From positions 528,462-592,461 of the forward strand of contig CABFPE010000196.1 in the NCBI GenBank assembly GCA_900660155.1: a DNA stretch of 64,000 nucleotides, given 5' to 3'. This DNA comes from Hofstenia miamia. Taxonomy: Eukaryota > Xenacoelomorpha > Acoela > Hofsteniidae. Position numbers and translations under genes: made by a program. Of this stretch, positions 1 to 11,904 are shown in pieces. The notes under the pieces were generated by a model. It was not told the DNA's origin and did no database searches. It saw nothing but the letters and a program-made list of their open reading frames with translations. The number at the start of each line of letters is the position of its first letter. Position 1 is the first letter of the stretch.

Positions 1-1627
1 TTTGAGAAATTCATTTTTCCTTGATATATGAACACAAAGCTAGTCGGTAACGAAATTTCAAAAAGTTAACAAAGTTAACATCACTTTTACAAGTATATGC
101 CATTTACATCTCAACATACTGGTTTCTATGAAATACGTTTATGATAAATGTTATATTCATTTCGGGTTAGTACAGTTTCTTATCGCAAATATTGGCATAC
201 TTGAAATATTAATTTTATTCAAAATTAAGAAACTAATTTGTTTTACATGGTAACGGAATTTCAATAGCTACTACTTTTTACTAATTTGTATCATTATTGC
301 ACATTATTACATTAATTTTACTATAATTAAAGTCTTATCAGCATATAAATATGTAGTGAAGAACCGCATAGATTCGATCTCAAATTTTTCACTCTAAATG
401 CTAACTGTCGTGTAACCAAGCTCACATATAATAAGTGAAAATGATGACAAAACGCTAAAAATTAGAAAGTCGGTAGTCCTAGTTTGGCGATGGTAACAGT
501 AGAATGCAGAATAAGTTGCAGAATTGGACTAAGACCAACCTCCGGCCTCCTCTGAAATTTAGGGAATCTTAGTAACTCCATGTGACAACAAAAAAACGAA
601 GAACCTCCTTTTATGTGCAAAAATTAATGTATATCTAATATATATAAGCCTGAAATTATGAATACATTTCTAATAATTAATAATTTGGACAGAGTGGTAA
701 GTAGGCTGAGTTTTAAACATATCGTTCCTGACCCAGTTAGTTTTTACGCTCTGTTTGTAATGGTAACATTTCGGAAAAGCCCAGACCGAAAATTGCAAAG
801 TATGATTAGAGGAAAGTCGTGTTCTACGTGACATAAGATCTCATGGTATTCACATGGACTAATTATTTCAATAAGACCGAGACTAACATAAGCCGCCCTT
901 CAAAATATTTTTCATAAGTTTTCCTAACATTGAATAAATTGAAAATAACAAACTACATTAAAAATCTCAACCTATACACATGAGCTGACCATGTCCATTG
1001 ACAGCTCTGTTGTAGTACCAGCAATTCAATTAATCGTTCACTCTTGGTAATTTTAAGATATTAGAATATTCAACTGTTTGCCAAATGAACGTAAACATGC
1101 TTATGGATATATCTAGAAGAAAGACTCTCAGTAATTTTATGAAGATTTGACATTTTGTAGTGAAACCAAGACTTATTCGCAGAAACCTTTATAAGAAATC
1201 ATTAATATATTGACAATTAAATCATCTATCATGTATGCCTTTTTGTTCTACTTTTCTAGGCAAAAATTTGAATTTTCAGAAAAGAAATTTCAGAAATGTG
1301 TCAACATAAAATGACTTTAATATTGCGTTATGCACAAATGAAAATACAGAGTAAAGACTATTTTAGGTTAAAATTCCTTATGAATTTTTTGCGTTATTGA
1401 GTATTACTCATAAACCTATAAGTGACTCTTATTGCATCTGGCTTTTAGGAAATGAGCCTTTATTTATTACGAGGGGCTTTAAACTCAATCATCAAAAACA
1501 AATGCCAGTTACTTTATAGTTCGAAATCATCCTGTTTATAAAAAACATAATATTTTGAGATAATTTTGAAACAAAATTCCGAGTGCTTGTGAAAGTTGAA
1601 GAAAAAATGAACGAGAATCACATATAT
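1..1627. other. intergenic DNA, no gene seen
   Basis: AT-rich sequence with no open frame of note on either strand, no recognised domain and no tRNA-like or repeat structure that I can identify. Confidence 0.5.
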
Positions 1628-1635
1628 AGCAGTAT

Positions 1636-1759
1636 CAGACTTGTCACCGAGCCGAAATTTTTAAACTCTGTTCGCCACAAAAAATCTTTCAATGAGGCTC
1701 GTTTCAGCCAATCTTTTTTAATTAACATTCTAAAATGAGATTATAAGTTGACAATTCTG
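1636..1759. mobile_element. hAT-type MITE (family A, copy 1)
   Basis: A 124-bp non-coding element starting CAGACTTGTCACCGAGCC and ending GTTGACAATTCTG, so its ends are imperfect inverted repeats. It is bounded by a perfect 8-bp direct repeat AGCAGTAT (1628-1635 and 1760-1767). An 8-bp target duplication with a terminus starting CAG is the hAT superfamily signature; that assignment is from family knowledge. The copy is shorter than the 328-bp copy at 42311-42638 and has lost its inner right part. No coding capacity. Confidence 0.8.
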
Positions 1760-2757
1760 AGCAGTATATTACGACACTTTGGAATTTTATCAAATTTCCA
1801 CCAATGTAACACTCTTTGTCACACGTATATACTTATTGTCAAAGAATAGAGTGGACAACACGGATCACGTGTCAATAGGGTCAAGGTTAATAGATGTTCT
1901 TAAGATGACACGTAATCAAATTTTGCAAGCTGAATTTGGTAAACCAAATTAAAACTTGAGTTTTTTCTTTTTTCTCCGCCACTGTGCGTCGCAACCTAGG
2001 ACGCTAGGATAATAATTCGTTCTGCTAGTTAATAGTATTGACTTGAATTTCTCTAAATTCTTCACATAGAAAATTCCTAAAAGAAATTTCTTTAGCTCAG
2101 CAAATCACTGCTTTTGTTTTTATTCTATGACTTTATATTTCAGGTTGCTTGTCATTAGGGTCAAGGGTAAAAGAAATGATGGGCCACAAAAAATCTTTCA
2201 ATGAGGCTCGTTTCAGCCAATATTTTTTAATTAACATTCTAAAATGAGATTATGAGAAAGGATACATAAATTTGTTTTGCTTAAAAAGGCTCGTTTTGAG
2301 CTCATTGCATATCCAATACTCTGTTCAAACTTGGCTCGGTTCGTTAGAAGCTTGGCTCGTTGACAAGTCTGAGCAGTATATTACGACACTGGAATTTCAT
2401 CAATTTCCACCAAGGTAACACTCTTAGTCACAGTTATATACTTATAGTCAAAGAATATAGTAGACAACACGGATCACGTGTCAATAGATGTTGTTAAGAT
2501 GACCCGTAATCAAATTTTGCAAACTGAATTTGGTAAACCAAATGAACACTTGAATTTTTTCTTTTTTCTCTGCCACTGTGTGTCGCAATCCTAGGACGCT
2601 AGGATAATAATTTGTTCTGCTAGTTAATAGTATTGACTTGAATTTCTCTAAATTCTTCACATAGAGAACGCTTAAAAGAAATTCCTTTAGCTAAGCAAAT
2701 CACTGCTTATTCTGTGACTTTATATTTCAGATTGTCATGGGTAAAAGAAATGATGGG
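1675..2757. repeat. tandem duplication, two units of about 0.5 kb
   Basis: Unit 1 (1675-2183) and unit 2 (2184-2757) align over nearly their whole length, for example around CACGGATCACGTGTCAATAG and CTAGGACGCTAGGATAATAA, at high but not perfect identity with several small indels. The junction lies inside the hAT-type MITE: unit 2 begins at the element's CCACAAAAAATC motif, and unit 1 ends at AAATGATGGG, which recurs at the end of unit 2. The duplication therefore came after the MITE insertion. Unit 2 keeps more of the MITE's right half than unit 1. Confidence 0.85.
2184..2371. mobile_element. hAT-type MITE (family A, copy 2, left end missing)
   Basis: The right part of the same MITE family, ending GCTCGTTGACAAGTCTG, followed at 2372-2379 by the same AGCAGTAT that flanks copy 1. 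It arose by the tandem duplication rather than a separate insertion, so it has no left terminus. It retains the subterminal GGCTCG-rich segment that copy 1 lacks. Confidence 0.75.
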
Positions 2758-5700
2758 TCACTTGGATTGCGGGTAAAGTTGTTGTGACGGTTTTCAGATC
2801 TTGTAGGCAATATTATCTATACTTATTGGATGTCTTTAAAAAAAGTATCATATTGTGCATGTATTCCAAATGATAAATAATCAGCAGGTGATTCAAAAGG
2901 TAATACTTCTAAATATTAGTCTAATTGAAATACTACCTGTTTTGTTTCCTACAACGAATAAATTCGAGTACACTTGAAAGACAAATGTTTATGTTTAACA
3001 AACACTATATATGTTAGGGTTTACAATTTGAAAATATACCCTATTTTTTCAAGAAAAAACAAATTCTTGTATCATTTTTGATTGAATTTTTTGCTAACGT
3101 AGCAAAGATGAAGACAATGCCAATATGTAAACTAATGAAAAAGTAATGAATTCAGCACTTAATAATATTTCTAAGTTTTCTTTTTTATTTGAACGTTGTC
3201 GCTGGTACATTTCGGATTTTAAACTGATCCGAAAGATTTTCATAAAGTTTGTCTAGAATGGTGTTTGTGTGTCTCTGACGTAAGATTTCTTACAGTATTC
3301 ACATGAATATTTGTAAACGATTTAAGAGGACTGCAATTTTGTAACAAAATCTTTGTTTCTTAGCTTTTTTTTACCTGTAATGATTGTGAAATTGGAGTTA
3401 TTTCTAATTATTTCTTATTTCTAAGTTAAGTTTCCTTATTCTTGATTGCAAATCTTTAAATTTGTTTTTCGTTTGACTTAGCTTGGTTAGTGTTGTTGTT
3501 CATTAGTAAAAATTATTCATCTTCCTGTCCTTTAAGTAATCTGTGAGGACATCCATAATTTTGTAAAGCTTTATATGTTATAGTAAAATTGTGAAATTTA
3601 TATTATCGTGAAATACCTAAATTGCAATGAATTTGTGAAATGGATTCCCTTACTTAAATTCATAAAAATTCTAAGATATGTATTTCATATATTTATTAAA
3701 AAAGCTTAACACTAACCTTAATCTTAACTCTTACCCCTCAAATATTTTGGTTTCATGAAGTGTTTTTTATAAATTCACTGAAATTTTTGGGACTTCACTA
3801 AATTCTTAGTTGCGGCATTTTGATGTAACGTATATACTTTACTTCTATAATTCTTTGTTGGTTTTATGTACAGTTTGGCTTCATAGGATTTTTCATGTAT
3901 AGTAATTGATGCATTCAAAAAATTTTAAGTTTTACATTTCAGCTGTGCATTTAAATTTTGAAATTGGTTTCTAAGATATCTTATTAAGATATTGAAAAAA
4001 TAATAAGAAAATGTCATGGACATACCCTAGGAATATTAATGACTGTGGACTGCTTAATGAATTATGTTTTAATTAAATCAAATACATGTGAATAACTGTA
4101 TATCAAAACTTGATCAAAATTAATGAATAAAAATTGTTATTACAGAATCATTATTTTTAATGTCTATATATACAAAAAAACATTTTAAGTGTAGCCTAAT
4201 ATATATATATATATATATATATTTATTCATTTATTTATTTATTTACTTATATCTTGCACCGTTTTACCACAAAGACTTTGCAAGGTATTTCTTACCATAA
4301 GTTTGATTACTATGAACAAGACATACATAAAAATATAAAACAAAATTTTTTACGAATTTTTTGGTTCTATAGCCTTTAAAATGATTATAGGTTCTAAAAT
4401 TGAATTGATTAAAACCTATGCTATATACATTATATATTTAACAGACAACTTTATGAATTTACTAGCATTGTTTGCAACACTTGTGGGCTTTTTAATTCAC
4501 AATGAATGATTTATTTCTTCAACATTTCATTTGTGTATTTAGTAGGCAATAAATCTTTTTGTGCAGTATAGTATTTAATTAAAACATTTTATAGCAAACT
4601 TCGAAATTGTAGGGGCATCAAATATAACTATTTCCTTTCTACTTTCCTTAAGAGCATCAATGGTTAGAATTAAGAAAATAGCTAATTTCTGTGCAAATAT
4701 TTTGCTTGTACCTTTTGCCAATAATAGCCTTTCAATTGCTAAAATTATAATTTACCTCTTCTTTGTTTTTTGAGTTTAAACGGAATTGTGTTTTGTTATA
4801 TTATGCTTTTTTACATGCAAAGGACTTGCGCCTGGCCTCTTTTTCGGTTTTGCCTTAGGTTTGAACTGGGCTGGCTCCGGTGATATTTAACCTAATTTTC
4901 AATTTTAATTATTGAAAATTTTTTGTAATTAAATTTATTTAAGAATTAGAATCCAAAGGAATTGAGTTGGGATTCAGAATGAAATTCAGGCTCATTTTCA
5001 AGCCTAAAATTGATAATCTCAATAATATTGCATTTAACCTAAGCTAAGACTAAAACATTTTTTATTCACTGCTTACGCTAAAGTTGGCAAAAAATTTTCA
5101 ATATCAAAATATACAATTTTAACAAAACGATTTAGTCGAAATTTACAATGCGGAAATTCAATTCAATATGATTTATTCTTCAATTGAGCAATTTCAAACA
5201 AAATAGTTACAATAAATTGAATAGTGCATATATCTAGTGTTATTTAATTAATAGTCTAGTGTTAGTAATTAATAGTCACATAACAAAAAGATTTTTACAA
5301 AGCAAATGTCGATCACTTGGAGATATCTGTGTATGATTTTTTAGGTAAGATTGAACTGTATATTGGAAAATATTACCAAAATTTTTCTTGAAAAATGACG
5401 TTAAGATCAGAACTGCATACAGATTTGGCAAATTGACTGTCTAGAAATTCGCAATCCATGTGTACACAAATGATTAAGGATTCATTTTGTTTAAAACATG
5501 AGGGTAATCTCATTTTCATAGTGCATATTTTGCAAGTTACAAAGTTATTTTCATAAAAGTTTAAACATGTTTTTGGAAGATTTGAAAACGAGCTTACCGC
5601 AAAGATTCTTCTGAATTTCCATCAGTTTTTTTTCCGCTGACACATGATCCCATTATTTGTACTCAGATGGAATTCGTTTGCGAACAGATGTCTCACTATA

Positions 5701-6870
5701 ATTAAACATTATTCAGCGCCATCTAGTACCGAATAATCAGTTGTCATTATTCAGTGACATTTTTCACAGTTGTGATTCACTTTAACATTCAATATCAAAA
5801 TTAAACATGTCTAAGAATGCATGTGGAGACCTACTTGCATTGAAGAGGGGATAAAAATCCATCTTTTTGTCAATATAATGATTCAAAATCAAATTATACA
5901 GTAATGTGCATTCATAAATCGATGCTTTTTGTTAAAGATCTCTTGCATTCAAGAATTGATCATTTGTACTTAAATTTAGAATAATATTTACACTATTTTA
6001 ATGTTACAAATTACATTCTTCTAAACATTAAAACTTAATATGCCATTATTATCCCTTAATCCTTAGTCCTGTATGAGTACTTATGTTAAACTTACTAGAT
6101 TGACGATTCATTCTATACGTATTCAATTTATTTGATATCTACATCTGTGTATTACATAAATTAACCTAATATATTTTATGCTTGTTTGATTTTTCTTTCA
6201 TTTCAACAAATGCTAAGACATTCCCTTTCAAATAGTACGTGTAACACATGAAAGACAACATCTTGATTCTGTCAAAAGTTCTTCCTACTGGTTGTTTTTA
6301 AAATCTATTTGTTGGCATTATGAATATGTTTGGAGATTATTCCAATTTTTGATAATCCATAGGGCATAGCTTTTCAAAAGTTGCTCTTGCAACGTTCTAG
6401 TCATTCTGTCTGGTTTTTTGTAATGCATTTTATCTACTGTCGTAGACAATGCCTTATGACTGAGAATGTCTCCAGTCTATTGGGTTCAGTTGAGAAATAT
6501 GGAATAATGTATCACAGAAATTTTTTATTTTAATCTCACAATAACTGAAAATTTTTTAAATTCAAATATTTAGAAGAGTTTCTGAGGCAAAAGGGCCCAC
6601 ACCCACTCACGCAAAGTATTTAAAACATCAGAGAAAAAATATTATGCAGTAAGAATACTATATATTGCAAAAGCAATAAAAAATATTCAAAACTTGAATG
6701 TAAAGGATCTATACTTGAAAGAATAAGATCGAACCTTAAATATAAAGTATCAAAAGTTGAATGAAAATACTATAGCAATCCAATATAAATAAAACTATAC
6801 CAGTTTGATTTCGCAACATTCCTATTCGATTCCAACAAAATTTATACACTTTGAAATAGGATTCAGAGAA
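2758..6870. other. intergenic DNA, microsatellite at 4199-4222
   Basis: No gene-like open frame, splice-bounded coding segment or recognised element. It holds a (TA)n run at 4199-4222 followed by a (TTTA)-like run to about 4245. Otherwise plain AT-rich sequence. Confidence 0.5.
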
Positions 6871-6951
6871 TACACTACCTTGAAATATTTTCTTTTCTAA
6901 AGAAAAACATTTTGAGTCCCATCCAGGAGCGCCGTACGCAAAGTCAGAGAT
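6871..6951. repeat. dispersed repeat, copy 1 (partner at 54749-54829)
   Basis: About 80 bp that align, with scattered mismatches, with 54749-54829. Shared blocks include AAGAAAAAC, a CCAGG-GCCGT-CGCAAA block and TCAGAG. The short open frame over it looks incidental. The element family is not recognised; no ends or target duplication could be placed. Confidence 0.55.
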
Positions 6952-9206
6952 TGTCGCGACATCACAGATTTCGAAAAATTCTTAGAGGAATATTGGTTAA
7001 TAAAGCTTTCTTTGTTGACTTAATGCATCTTGCTTCTAATGATGAGTTCACATGCACTTCAGGTCTAACCAGACATGATCTGCTTCCGCATCGCACCTGA
7101 CTCTATTTAAGCCTGTTCAATAATGATGTCAATAAAAGAAGGGATGTAATAAAGTCAACATCATCCTCTTCTCGAATTATATTTCCCTTTTAGTTTACAT
7201 TGCATCTCAATGCAAACAGCAGTTTTAGGTATTAACACATTCTAAGAAAACAAAATTTTTTAATTGAATAATTTTTTAAACTTAAATCCACTCATGCAAC
7301 CATTGTAACATCTTGATATTTTTTAGGATGTCCTTCACTTAAATAAAAACAGTAATATTACTACAATTTATAGAAAGCGGAGATAGATTTTTCATTGAAC
7401 AAGCTGCCTGACCCTACTGTTAGCTGAAAGCCAATTATACATCAACAAAACATTTGAAATTTACTAGGGCTTGGCATTGTACCGAATGAAACCGAAATAG
7501 AGGTTTTCACTCAAATCGAGTTTTTGGTTGTTAGCGAAGCAGTCGCCCAGCATATAATTTCCAAGAAATAGTGCAGTATTCTTGGAGTAAACACCCAAGT
7601 TAAAACGTAATTTTGATTTACTTTAATAACAACTTAACTTAATGTTATTAACGTTTTTCTAATACCGATATTCTTAGTTAGAAAACCGAAATCGAAACAA
7701 AATCATTTTATACAATGTTATTAACTCTTTATTTTTGTTGCATTACACCAGCCTATGAGACACCACATATGTAACGAACGAAAGCAGTAAAGCAAAGTAC
7801 TGGTAGCAAACCACATTGAATTAACTAATTGTTTTCCATCAAATAACACCAAAATCATATCAAATGGATGCAATCAAACATTATTATGATCCTGTTTTGA
7901 TCTGGACCAGATTAATTCTTATTGACCGGATCTAAAAATCCTGGCCTAACTCAATTCAAAATGCTTCATGATGTTTTTTATGATGTTACATTTCATTGCT
8001 TGGGTGCAAACCCATATGTAAATGACCTCTCTTGCTCGAGTTTCCAAATGCCTTCTAGGCTTGTCGTATGTATAAACAACAAAATATATATATATATATA
8101 TATATAAATCATGAGTATGATTTCTGTGATGGATAGTCAACATGTCACCGCTTTGCATACTCAGACTTGTGCACGATCATCCTCAAAGATAAAACATGCA
8201 CAAGGCCTGCGGAGAAAGAAACTACAACTACCAATGAATCTGCGGCTTCCACTAATTTGACGTTCCTCTCCAAAGGCAGAGCTAACTTTCACAATCTAAC
8301 GCGTTTTGTTTTCGCATGCATATTTCTTAACGCAATGAATAGTGTCAAAAATTTTTCTAATATTTTTTAGTTTCATTATTGTGTTGCATAATATTTTTGA
8401 ATGCACTGTATGAAGAGTCCTATGTATATATGCTGTTAAATGAATGCTCGTTAGCAAGCACATTGATTATATTAATAGTTGTACATAACAAATAAACACA
8501 CTATTTACCATGATCATGTATCTGAAATAGAAAAGACAAACAAAGCATCGCTGTTGTATTCAGCTGCTTTAACATGTTTTTTTGCGCTTTGCTTAAAAGT
8601 CTATTTAAAAAAATGCAAATATTATTAATATTTAACTACGAAAATCTTGATACCATTTCAGATTACACACTAATATGTATTTGTACTAATTCTAAATAAA
8701 CATTCTCTCTTCTGAAAGAGTTGTTGATTATTTTTGAAGAATAATGTTTCGTTTCGTTACAATATTTGCCCAAAGAAAGAGATGAATAATTTCTTTTGAA
8801 ACTGGATTTGTGAAAAATTTAAATTTGTTTCAACATTCGATTACAATGCATGTAAAGATTGGGAATTCATTTCAAACTAAACATTTGAGATAGACTCTAG
8901 CACATTTTTTAAAAATTGGGGTGCTTAGATGAAATTTGGGGATTATAATAAGTGAGATATTTGAAAATGTTTGAGAAATAAATTGTGATAAATTATTGTC
9001 AACAATTGTCAACATTTGTAAATATTCAGATTTAAATTTTGTCCACAACGAAAGTTGCATGTACGGCATTACAACTATGCTGTTCACTAATTTTTTCGGT
9101 AATCTGTGTTAATTTAATTTATTCAAGTAAAAATTTAAAGTCAATTCTCTGAAAAGCGCTTTATTTTGCGACGCTAAGATATTTAATTGACAAGTTTGCT
9201 TTACAA

Positions 9207-9208
<2 letters not shown>
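6952..9208. other. intergenic DNA; (TA)n at 8083-8106; one weak open segment
   Basis: Mostly featureless. A TA run sits at 8083-8106. An open segment on the plus strand at about 8165-8370, preceded by an AG acceptor-like CATACTCAG, encodes a polar stretch followed by a hydrophobic one (FVFACIFLNAM). It could be a decayed or real terminal exon, but no family is recognised. Confidence 0.35.

Positions 9209-9209
<1 letters not shown>

Positions 9210-9260
<51 letters not shown>
9210..9260. repeat. (TA)n microsatellite
   Basis: An almost pure TA dinucleotide run of about 50 bp, about 85 bp upstream of the F-box reading frame. A shorter TA run sits immediately before the decayed copy of this gene at 12406, so the repeat may mark the same duplicated neighbourhood. 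Confidence 0.9.
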
Positions 9261-9264
<4 letters not shown>

Positions 9265-9344
9265 TATATATTTCTATTATTGTGTAAAGGAAACCAATTT
9301 GCATAGCAAATGTAAGTTTATAACAAACAAAATTTACGCTTATA

Positions 9345-9596
9345 GTGTATACATTACTACATACTAGCGAGCTTGAAATTTTGAAATGGTCGCGTTCTGA
9401 TGAAAAACTCATTGACATACTTCCAGATGAAATTTGGATTAAAATTTTTCCAGTTGATATATCAACTAAAAGTATTGCAAAGACAGTAGCACAAGTGTGC
9501 ATATATTGGAATTACATCGTTAACACTACTGGAATTATAGCATTAACAGTACTACCGGTGTGCATATATTGGATTTACATCGATATTCTTACTTAA
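9345..9596 (+). CDS. F-box domain segment of an F-box/LRR protein
   Basis: The open frame encodes an F-box: LPDEIWIKIF at about residues 26-35, then AKTVAQVCIYWNYIV, matching the usual pattern (LP.E...IF ... VC..W). F-box domains bind Skp1 in SCF ubiquitin ligases, with C-terminal LRRs recruiting substrates. The first codon of the frame is GTG and no in-frame ATG precedes the domain; an AG at the end of TACATACTAG (about 9366) could be a splice acceptor from an upstream exon. The end holds a 63-bp in-frame tandem duplication (GTGTGCATATATTGGA at 9495 and 9558), so the VCIYW motif occurs twice. A TAA at 9594-9596 then ends the frame, one codon before the LRR ORF in the same frame. Either the gene is a recent pseudogene or the LRR part is made separately. 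I did not find an intron that removes the stop and keeps the frame. Confidence 0.7.
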   Translation: MYTLLHTSELEILKWSRSDEKLIDILPDEIWIKIFPVDISTKSIAKTVAQVCIYWNYIVNTTGIIALTVLPVCIYWIYIDILT

Positions 9597-9599
9597 GTT

Positions 9600-10913
9600 A
9601 TGCAAAAAGTAAATCTACCTCGGAATGAATTTAAGCTTACTAGAAATTCCCTCAACTCTTTTTTAAATTTGTACGATTCTTCTATAATAACTTGCTTCAT
9701 AGCTGATAAACAGAGCCTCACAGATGAAATGCTCAACACCTTGATTGCATCGACTCCCAAATTGCGAATGCTTTCACTTAGAGGTTGTAGATGTCTCACG
9801 GATCTAAGTGTTATGGAGATTTCCAAACTTCTAAATTTAAAATGTCTGAGGCTTGCCAGCTGTCCAAGTGTAACTGACGTTTCAATAATACACTTATCTA
9901 AAAATCTTCCCTGCATAGAATACTTGGAGGTAAATGGGTGTGTTGATCTCACGGATAAATCCTTGGAAGCAATCTGCAGAGGATGGAATAAATTAAAACA
10001 CTTTAAATGTGCAGCACTGAGTAAGATCACAGACAGTGGGATTCTTAATCTATCCACTAACCTATCGGATTTAAATTTGTTTCAGATGAGCTTCAGCTTT
10101 CAACGCATTGTTGGATTAAAGACTCTACACTTTAGAAATTTGCACTGCTTGTCATTAATCACAATACCGGAATCAAGTGAAGATTTCTTAATTTCAGTTC
10201 TAAAGAATAATGCCAACTTAAAATCACTATCATTAGTCTATTGCACAATTTCGGGAAAGTTTTTGTTAGAAAGTTACGATTTTAGTCTTGACTTTCTATC
10301 TGTTATTGGTTGCAATAACTTTGGATCCCACTTTTACAATATATTTACAGACCATTTTCCGATCTTTGAACTGAGTGTCACGATTAATAGTCACTGTGGG
10401 TATGATGTCTCCTTTCCAGGAATTAAAAAACTTTCAGCCCGATTTTCATCCACATCAACATTAAATCTCTCCGAAAACCTCGAACGCTATAAATTCTTAA
10501 AGTCGGATAGCCTTGTAAGCTTGACAATTTGGCACAAGAACATTAGTATTGGGCAAAACTGTTTGGAGTTTGTTATAAATAACTGCAGAAACCTTCAATA
10601 CCTATCAATTGATAGAGTTTTGATATCTAATTCTAAAATATTGAGTTTTAATGCAAACCGTAGCATAAGAAATCTATTTGGTCGCTACTTTATGAGTTTG
10701 GATTTTGAGTTTATTTACAAATTATCCAGAGCATTGCCATCTCTCGAATCTGCAGCTTTCTCGCACAGCTACAATTTAACTGCTGAAATGATTGATATCC
10801 TCTGCGAAAACTGTTCTTTATTAAAATCAGTAGGCATCTTTGGTTGCAAGAAAATTTCAGACCTTGAAAAAATGCAGTTAAGAGAAGATAATAATATAGA
10901 GCTCTTAGACTAA
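9600..10913 (+). CDS. leucine-rich-repeat protein, FBXL type (C-terminal part)
   Basis: A 437-residue uninterrupted frame starting ATG, one codon after the TAA that ends the F-box frame, in the same phase. Residues from about 40 to 140 are cysteine-containing LRRs of the FBXL/AMN1 type, with the recurring pattern L..L.L..C..(L/V)TD: LRMLSLRGCRCLTD, LKCLRLASCPSVTD, IEYLEVNGCVDLTD. Later repeats are more irregular (LQYLSIDRV, LKSVGIFGCKKISD near the C-terminus). In this family the repeats form a curved substrate-binding surface next to an N-terminal F-box, as found just upstream here. The length fits an FBXL LRR region. No intron interrupts it. An AATAAA at 11104-11109 lies about 190 bp downstream. 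A 1.3-kb frame without stops suggests either function or very recent loss. Orthology to a named FBXL gene cannot be judged. Confidence 0.8.
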   Translation: MQKVNLPRNEFKLTRNSLNSFLNLYDSSIITCFIADKQSLTDEMLNTLIASTPKLRMLSLRGCRCLTDLSVMEISKLLNLKCLRLASCPSVTDVSIIHLSKNLPCIEYLEVNGCVDLTDKSLEAICRGWNKLKHFKCAALSKITDSGILNLSTNLSDLNLFQMSFSFQRIVGLKTLHFRNLHCLSLITIPESSEDFLISVLKNNANLKSLSLVYCTISGKFLLESYDFSLDFLSVIGCNNFGSHFYNIFTDHFPIFELSVTINSHCGYDVSFPGIKKLSARFSSTSTLNLSENLERYKFLKSDSLVSLTIWHKNISIGQNCLEFVINNCRNLQYLSIDRVLISNSKILSFNANRSIRNLFGRYFMSLDFEFIYKLSRALPSLESAAFSHSYNLTAEMIDILCENCSLLKSVGIFGCKKISDLEKMQLREDNNIELLD

Positions 10914-11103
10914 CTTATGAAGTACCACAAAAGTTTACAAATTCACTGTGGCTAAATCTTCTATATAGATTGACAAGCACATTGCCTAAATTTTAAATGC
11001 CATATGATTTTGATATTGGCTTAAGAAAATGTTTTTTCTTCATTATATCACTGCATACTGAAAGAATAATGCAATTGAGACAATGAACTTTGTTAGAAAA
11101 TTT

Positions 11104-11109
11104 AATAAA
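11104..11109 (+). promoter_or_regulatory. candidate polyadenylation signal
   Basis: AATAAA about 190 bp after the LRR stop codon on the same strand. The hexamer is frequent by chance in such AT-rich DNA, so its use is an inference. Confidence 0.35.
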
Positions 11110-11593
11110 AATAAGCACTGATATTTCTTCATATTTTGCTGATCTTGCAAGGTTATTATTTTCAAGGTAAAGATCAATGTCTTCTTTTGGTATAGCTCCA
11201 CATTTTATGCCATAAAACCAATATTTTAGAAATTTATTAGCGCCATTCTGTTATGGAAGCATATATATAAATTTCAGATTTTTTGGCACTGGGATTAATT
11301 TCCTGAAATCAAAGCAAAAGAATATCGAATTTGTTTGTTCCCTTTGTATTCAGCCGTTTGTAGGCTATAGTTCTGCCAAGTTTCCCTGCTTGGTGTTGAA
11401 TAAGATTGATTTTATGTAGCTCCCCAGATTTTAAATATGCAATTTTTGAATATTTTTGGACTGACCATAATTATTATGAAGAACACATGCATGTCTATTT
11501 TCTATGAACAGCATCATTAATCATAAAGGATTCCAACTAAAATAGAGAATTAGTAAATATTATGACCAAATGCATATATTATTTGCTGGTATA

Positions 11594-11904
11594 CAGGGGT
11601 GTATTTAAGGAGGGGCCCCTTGCACCTGCCCGCCCCCCCCAATTTCAACTCATTCTCATACGATCTGATCGATATATTGATGAACAGTCTTTTTGTTTGA
11701 CATGAAGTGCAAAAAAGTAGATCAATTCATAATTACTTTATGGCTTTCTTTATTTAAACGTTTGCTTAAATTTGTAAATCTTTAACTGCAATATATAATC
11801 ACGGACAAACACGGCATTATGCTAAAAGGGTGAAAAAATTACCTAGCCTTATATGTCTCGGATAACAATTGGGCTCCCTTTTAGAAATTCTCGATACGCG
11901 CTTG
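11594..11904. mobile_element. hAT-type MITE (family B), complete
   Basis: A 311-bp non-coding element that begins CAGGGGTGTATTTAAGGA and ends GATACGCGCTTG; the ends are imperfect inverted repeats. It is flanked by a perfect 8-bp target duplication CTGGTATA (11586-11593 and 11905-11912). The C-rich run just inside the left end resembles hAT termini in many animals. The intact duplication implies a fairly recent insertion. Confidence 0.8.

Noticed and set aside
361-420. TTCGATCTC resembling a tRNA T-loop
   Set aside because: No matching A-box, anticodon arm or acceptor stem around it.
7465-7705. Possible MITE with ACCGAAA motifs at both sides
   Set aside because: The motifs are in direct rather than clean inverted order and no target duplication could be placed.
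8165-8370. Open segment that faintly resembles the fourth membrane segment of a Cys-loop receptor (LTRFVFACIFL)
   Set aside because: The expected FN..YW pattern after it is absent, it is on the opposite strand to the Cys-loop exon and 44 kb away; hydrophobic sequence alone is not enough.
9161-9502. 113-codon minus-strand frame opposite the F-box
   Set aside because: Its middle is the translation of the TA microsatellite and its start is the antisense of the F-box frame.
9593-10057. 154-codon minus-strand frame opposite the LRR ORF
   Set aside because: It is the antisense shadow of a clear LRR coding sequence.
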